Source: SVTX01 sp045577415
GTDB taxonomy: Bacteria > Bacillota > Clostridia > Oscillospirales > CAG-272
Assembly (NCBI GenBank): GCA_045577415.1
Contig: JAZNII010000140.1
Coordinates: forward strand, 1 to 31,588
Direction: 5' to 3'
Length of the DNA: 31,588 nucleotides
Of the stretch, positions 30,396-31,588 are shown piece after piece (the stretch's first letter is position 1; each line of letters starts with the position of its first letter). A program made the translations under genes and the position numbers. Under the pieces are notes generated by a model. The model had not been told where the DNA came from. It did no database searches and worked only from the letters and a program-made list of their open reading frames with translations.

Positions 30396-31588
30396 TTATT
30401 TTAATTTTTCTTCCAATTCTGCCTTCAATTCCTCATAACCGGGCTTGCCGAGAAGGGCGAACATATTCTTCTTGTACGCCTCAACGCCGGGCTGATTGAA
30501 GGGGTTGACGCCAAGCATATAACCCGAGATAGCGCAGGCAAGCTCGAAGAAATAGAGCAGGTAGCCGAGGCAATATTCGTTTCTTTCGGAGACCTCGATA
30601 AGAATATTGGGTACTCCGCCGTCAACATGAGCGAGGAGAGTTCCCTGCATAGCGGTCTTCTTAACCGTATTAAGATCTACTCCCGAGAGAAAGTTGAGTC
30701 CGTCGATATTATTGGGGTCGTGGGGGATCTTGAACTCGATGCCGTTGTTCTCAACGGAAATTACCGTCTCAAAGAGGTTTCTGTTGCCCTCCTGAATATA
30801 CTGACCGAGGGAGTGAAGGTCGGTGGAGAAAATGACCGACGCGGGGAAAATTCCGCGAAGATCCTTGCCCTCGCTCTCGCCGTAAAGCTGCTTCCACCAC
30901 TCATTCATCATTCTCTGATATGACTCATAACCAACAAGAATTTCAGTAACCTTACCCTTGCGATAAAGGATATTTCTGATTGCCGCGTACTTATAAGCCG
31001 CATTTGCGTCAATATCAGGGTTGGAATATTCGACCATAGCGTCATAAGCACCCTGCATAAGCTTATCTATATCAATTCCCGCAACCGCGATAGGAAGAAG
31101 TCCTACGGCTGTGAGAACCGAAAATCTGCCGCCTACGTCGTTCGGTACCACGAACGTTTCATAGCCCGCCGCGTCCGAGAAGGACTTGAGCGTTCCTCTC
31201 GCCTTATCGGTGGTTACGAAAATTCTCTCTCGCGCGCCGTCCTTGCCGTACTTCTTCTCGAGAATTTCACGGAAGACTCTGAAAGCCACCGCAGGCTCTG
31301 TGGTCGTACCCGACTTCGAAATTACGTTGATACAAATATCCTTACCCTCGCAAATTTCAACAAGCTCGGCAATAGATGCCGCGGAAATATCACAGCCCGC
31401 AAAATAAATATCGGGTGTATCCTTCTTTACGTTATTATAGTTGGGAGATTTGAGGAAATCAATAACCGCGCGCGCGCCAAGATACGAGCCGCCGATACCT
31501 ATTGCAATAAATACGTCGCAGCTCTTTTTGATCTTTTCTGCCGCAACCTTGATCCTTGCAAATTCTTCCTTATCATAATCCTCTGGAA
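30396..31588 (-). CDS. pgi: Glucose-6-phosphate isomerase, C-terminal ~396 residues
   Basis: The frame ends at TAA 30398-30396 and is open to the right edge, so the N-terminal part (about 50 residues by comparison with Firmicute Pgi of ~450) is outside the window. Family segments are clear: FIAIGIGGSYLGARAV, NVISKSGTTTEPAVAFR with the sugar-phosphate-binding Ser/Thr loop, VGGRFSVLTAVGLLP, and FSTDLHSLGQYIQEGNRN. It interconverts glucose 6-phosphate and fructose 6-phosphate in glycolysis and gluconeogenesis. A GTG at 31289 is internal, not the start, since conserved sequence continues upstream. No clear terminator follows; the next gene has its own promoter. Confidence 0.95.
   Translation of the reverse strand, partial: PEDYDKEEFARIKVAAEKIKKSCDVFIAIGIGGSYLGARAVIDFLKSPNYNNVKKDTPDIYFAGCDISAASIAELVEICEGKDICINVISKSGTTTEPAVAFRVFREILEKKYGKDGARERIFVTTDKARGTLKSFSDAAGYETFVVPNDVGGRFSVLTAVGLLPIAVAGIDIDKLMQGAYDAMVEYSNPDIDANAAYKYAAIRNILYRKGKVTEILVGYESYQRMMNEWWKQLYGESEGKDLRGIFPASVIFSTDLHSLGQYIQEGNRNLFETVISVENNGIEFKIPHDPNNIDGLNFLSGVDLNTVKKTAMQGTLLAHVDGGVPNILIEVSERNEYCLGYLLYFFELACAISGYMLGVNPFNQPGVEAYKKNMFALLGKPGYEELKAELEEKLK

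Overview
The window reads as chromosomal core DNA of an anaerobic, endospore-forming Firmicute of class Clostridia, probably an uncultured gut lineage. The evidence is the spore-cortex genes yabP and yabQ inside a yabM-mazG-hup-rqcP-yabP-yabQ-divIC block, plus mecA, a cdaA/cdaR pair, a Rel-type ppGpp enzyme, a radical-SAM HemZ, and sigma-A promoters with 17-base spacers and strong purine-rich Shine-Dalgarno sites. Coding DNA has moderate GC, while intergenic DNA is very AT-rich. No phage, insertion sequence with a transposase, CRISPR array, tRNA or rRNA was seen.

Layout, left to right. 1-673: the start of a secreted protein running off the left edge (minus strand), its promoter, and a short coding-like scar. 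674-5608: minus-strand radical-SAM protein, a subgroup Ic aspartate aminotransferase, and a nuclease-helicase fusion. 5784-8240: the only plus-strand block, with mecA, then a uracil-DNA glycosylase and an AEC-type transporter, closed by a bidirectional UUCG terminator. 8272-12734: the minus-strand sporulation/division block, with hup driven by its own promoter. 12741-16805: an amidohydrolase, a uridine-kinase-like protein and hemZ, with a palindromic repeat element between the first two. 16825-26980: dtd, rel, recJ, an FAD dehydrogenase, cdaR, cdaA and pncB; a near-consensus promoter sits before pncB and nothing terminator-like is seen between pncB and cdaA. 27212-31588: an unknown membrane protein, an aminotransferase/Lrp pair, a small P-loop protein with its own promoter, and glucose-6-phosphate isomerase cut by the right edge.

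The genes are mostly housekeeping: DNA repair (recJ, UDG, helicase), second messengers (c-di-AMP from CdaA under CdaR, ppGpp from Rel), translation quality control (Dtd, RqcP), nucleotide and NAD metabolism (MazG, uridine kinase, PncB, deaminase) and spore/division functions. I did not find a convincing new multi-gene system. The most interesting unexplained structure is non-coding: three different palindromic intergenic elements (1741-1791, 14062-14305, 17323-17457), one of which has a shortened relative at 6542-6578 and shows paired base changes between its two hairpins; a Shine-Dalgarno-masking hairpin between the Lrp regulator and its aminotransferase; and two terminator-like hairpins oriented against the surrounding genes. 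Coordinates and motifs were read by eye. Family names rest on recognition, not on searches.
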